Below the pieces are notes generated by a model. The model was given only the letters and a program-made list of their open reading frames with translations, did not search any database and was not told the DNA's origin. Below are positions 62,152 through 64,000 of a stretch of DNA of 64,000 bases, piece by piece. Both the position numbers and the translations under genes were made by a program. Each line of letters opens with the position of its first letter. Position 1 is the first letter of the stretch. Origin of the DNA: Acinetobacter kanungonis (GTDB lineage: Bacteria; Pseudomonadota; Gammaproteobacteria; Pseudomonadales; Moraxellaceae); assembly GCF_009939195.1 (NCBI RefSeq), contig NZ_JAACKC010000009.1:51720-115719 (forward strand), in the 5' to 3' direction.

Positions 62152-63057
62152 TTAGAAATTAATAACAAAATAAAGTGCGATAGGAACCGTAACCAAAGCC
62201 AGCATTGTACTTAACATGACTGACGTAGCCGCTTTTTCGGGGTGTAAGCCCAAAGTATTTGAGATTACAACAACATTGCCAGCCATTGGTGTAGCAACCA
62301 TGAGAGCAATAATCTGCAAGATTTGTTTATCTACTGGAATAATAAACATGAAGATCAATATGCCAACAATTGGGTAAATAAGATGCTTCCATGTCAATGA
62401 TAAGGCTGAGAAAAGCCAATCCACTTCAATTTTAGAGAATTTTGCAATCGTGATACCGATAGTCATCATGCCTAAAACACTATATGCACCTTTAAAGTTC
62501 GCCAGAAATGAAAGGAGTACATCGTTAAATTGAATATCGAGATATTTAAAAACGATACCAATAAATGCTGCGTACAAGATCGGCATTTTAACGACTTTAA
62601 AAATACTCTCTTTTACATTTAATGAGCCCTTAGCGGTAAGAAAATAGCCGACTGTAAACTCATAGAGGTTAATGCCGATAATGATAAAAATAGCGATCGC
62701 AATTTGTGTTTTGTCAAAGATTGCGAGTACCAGTGGAAGCGCAAAATAACCAGTGTTCCCTGTGCCAGCAGCAAAGCCAAATAGGTTTACACGACTATCT
62801 TTCCAGAAACATCTTGCGAACATTAGACCAGCAATAGCCATGAAGGATGCCAGTAAAAATGCACCCAAAGAATACTTCAGATATGTCCAATTGGCAGGGG
62901 ATTCCACAATCGAATAAAAGATCACAAAAGGAGAAATAATATAAACAAGCAATGTTGAAATATCTTTTGAGTCCAATTTTAACTTTTTACCAACTATCCA
63001 ACCAACAACAGAGATTGCGATTAATAAAAAAACGCTTAATACAACTTCAAAAATCAT
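62152..63057 (-). CDS. AEC-family (auxin efflux carrier-type) transporter
   Basis: A 301-residue inner-membrane carrier with eight to ten hydrophobic segments. Hallmarks include LVYIISPFVIFYSIVESP, FAAGTGNTGYFALPLVLAI (glycine-rich unwound region) and MVATPMAGNVVVISNTLGLH. AEC proteins move organic anions such as malonate or malate, or amino acids. It lies 11 bp behind the oxygenase gene on the same strand, so it may import the substrate or export the product of that enzyme. Confidence 0.88.
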   Translation of the reverse strand: MIFEVVLSVFLLIAISVVGWIVGKKLKLDSKDISTLLVYIISPFVIFYSIVESPANWTYLKYSLGAFLLASFMAIAGLMFARCFWKDSRVNLFGFAAGTGNTGYFALPLVLAIFDKTQIAIAIFIIIGINLYEFTVGYFLTAKGSLNVKESIFKVVKMPILYAAFIGIVFKYLDIQFNDVLLSFLANFKGAYSVLGMMTIGITIAKFSKIEVDWLFSALSLTWKHLIYPIVGILIFMFIIPVDKQILQIIALMVATPMAGNVVVISNTLGLHPEKAATSVMLSTMLALVTVPIALYFVINF

Positions 63058-63068
63058 CTTAAAACCAA

Positions 63069-63971
63069 CTATTCAATATCCAAAACTGTGGCTGATGAGA
63101 ATGTGTATGTTCCATAACATTTCTGCAGCCATCGTTTCCCTGTAATCTCACCACGCCCATGTAAACAACGAAGATTATTAAAAATAATCAGATCCCCAGC
63201 ACCCCAAGACTTTTGAACTTGGCATTCAGAGACAGCGGTTTTTAATTCAAATAAAGCACACTCGCTTGCTTCATCAGTCGCATTGACGTTATGTAAAGCA
63301 GCCTTGATTTCGTAATGCCCATCCACCAAGTCAAAGATAGAACTTCGAATACGTCTGTTCTTTACTTTGAATGTTTCAGGGGCTGTATGTACAAAACGAG
63401 GTTCAACCAAGACTTCTCTGGATTTCTGGCTGAGCTTGTTTACAACATCAGATAGCTTGACCAAGTTAGTCGAAGTCTTTTTTTCATCTACTAGACACAT
63501 CAACGACAGGGTGTGTGGTCTGATATTTCTCGACAAATAGGCTCCATCGGTATGAAAGTCGAACTCTGCCACGCCTTCACTTGAGATGCTTTTATTATCA
63601 GCACGATCAACAGGGGTGATCTCATGGACCAAAGCACCTTGCTTTTCTTCTTTGAAGGCAAATGGATTCAAACCACAAGCCTTTGTGACACCCAAAAGAA
63701 CGAGCTCTGAAATATATCCCTTTGTGTAGGGTCTGGAGGCACTTGTCGGTGGTGGGCACAACTGATCATCAATGGGGAGATTTGAAAACTCAATTAGACC
63801 TCCACCTATACGGAGTTCATTTAAATGAATATCTCTTAAATTGAGATACTTTCTTGCCAAACTCGCACTGTGTTCGATAATTGATGATGTAAGGCATTCA
63901 TTAAATTCTGGCAATGCTTTTAATTCATTTTTCCAAGAATTAGCACAATGTTCGTCAATCTTGATTTGCAT
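63069..63971 (-). CDS. clavaminate synthase-like Fe(II)/2-oxoglutarate oxygenase (TauD/TfdA family)
   Basis: A 300-residue cytosolic oxygenase. The iron triad is visible as H140 and D142 (EFDFHTDGAYLS) and H271 (NNLRCLHGRGE). R280 just after it is suited to bind 2-oxoglutarate. The SASRPYTKGY segment and the HEITPVD-EFDFHTDGA pattern resemble amino-acid hydroxylases such as asparagine oxygenase, VioC and clavaminate synthase. The ATG at 63971 has AGGAAC as ribosome site and is preferred to the TTG at 63989. It is first in an operon with an AEC carrier. The substrate is probably an amino acid or derivative. Confidence 0.82.
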   Translation of the reverse strand: MQIKIDEHCANSWKNELKALPEFNECLTSSIIEHSASLARKYLNLRDIHLNELRIGGGLIEFSNLPIDDQLCPPPTSASRPYTKGYISELVLLGVTKACGLNPFAFKEEKQGALVHEITPVDRADNKSISSEGVAEFDFHTDGAYLSRNIRPHTLSLMCLVDEKKTSTNLVKLSDVVNKLSQKSREVLVEPRFVHTAPETFKVKNRRIRSSIFDLVDGHYEIKAALHNVNATDEASECALFELKTAVSECQVQKSWGAGDLIIFNNLRCLHGRGEITGKRWLQKCYGTYTFSSATVLDIE

Positions 63972-64000
63972 GATGTTCCTATGACGCAATTTGATTATTA

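Overview
The window is an AT-rich stretch of a gammaproteobacterial chromosome, most probably Acinetobacter (species not decidable from sequence alone). The evidence is the galactarate/glucarate cluster ending in 2-oxoglutarate, the MesX/MesD folate-independent methionine synthase pair, a tandem glycine riboswitch ahead of a DadA-like enzyme and malate synthase G, a CioAB-type oxidase, and Acinetobacter-like insertion sequence remnants. No tRNA, rRNA, CRISPR array or intact phage is visible.

Region 1 (about 0.6-11.2 kb) is an aldaric-acid module. It holds galactarate dehydratase and an MFS permease on the minus strand, and 5-dehydro-4-deoxyglucarate dehydratase plus 2-oxoglutarate-semialdehyde dehydrogenase on the plus strand. 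A FadR-type GntR regulator and two D-2-hydroxyacid dehydrogenases at the flanks complete it. Four promoters carry a TGT-N3-ACA palindrome that is probably the regulator's operator. Region 2 (11.2-23.6 kb) has a Fur-box-preceded TonB receptor, a class II histone-deacetylase-like hydrolase, a TorF-type porin, the riboswitch-dadA-like-glcB glycine-to-malate route, and a second TonB receptor. Region 3 (23.7-33.5 kb) has a MocR regulator, the cydAB/cioAB operon with an easily missed 40-residue DUF2474 subunit, an unrecognised 273-residue protein, an FMO-like flavoprotein, and mesX-mesD-flavin reductase.

Region 4 (34-44.6 kb) is surface and export: a two-partner secretion exoprotein (TpsA) with a near-perfect 546-bp tandem duplication, its TpsB transporter, and an HlyD/permease/ATPase ABC exporter. 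Region 5 (44.9-57 kb) is the most interesting. It holds lipocalin, desaturase, FAD oxidoreductase, DUF1365, two different CFA-synthase-like methyltransferases and DUF1295, ending in a sensor kinase whose response regulator lies on the opposite strand with a chalcone-isomerase-like protein and an NTF2-like lipoprotein. A TIGR03643 protein, a 51-residue DUF2256 protein and an Fe-S type photolyase/cryptochrome follow directly. This looks like a membrane-lipid modification and photo-oxidative stress island under two-component rather than the better-known ECF sigma/anti-sigma control.

Region 6 (57.4-64 kb) has an OsmC-YcaO fusion protein, a decayed IS5-family element abutting an IS481-like transposase remnant, a MarR regulator with a small unknown partner, and an AEC-family carrier with a clavaminate-synthase-like Fe(II)/2-oxoglutarate oxygenase at the window edge.
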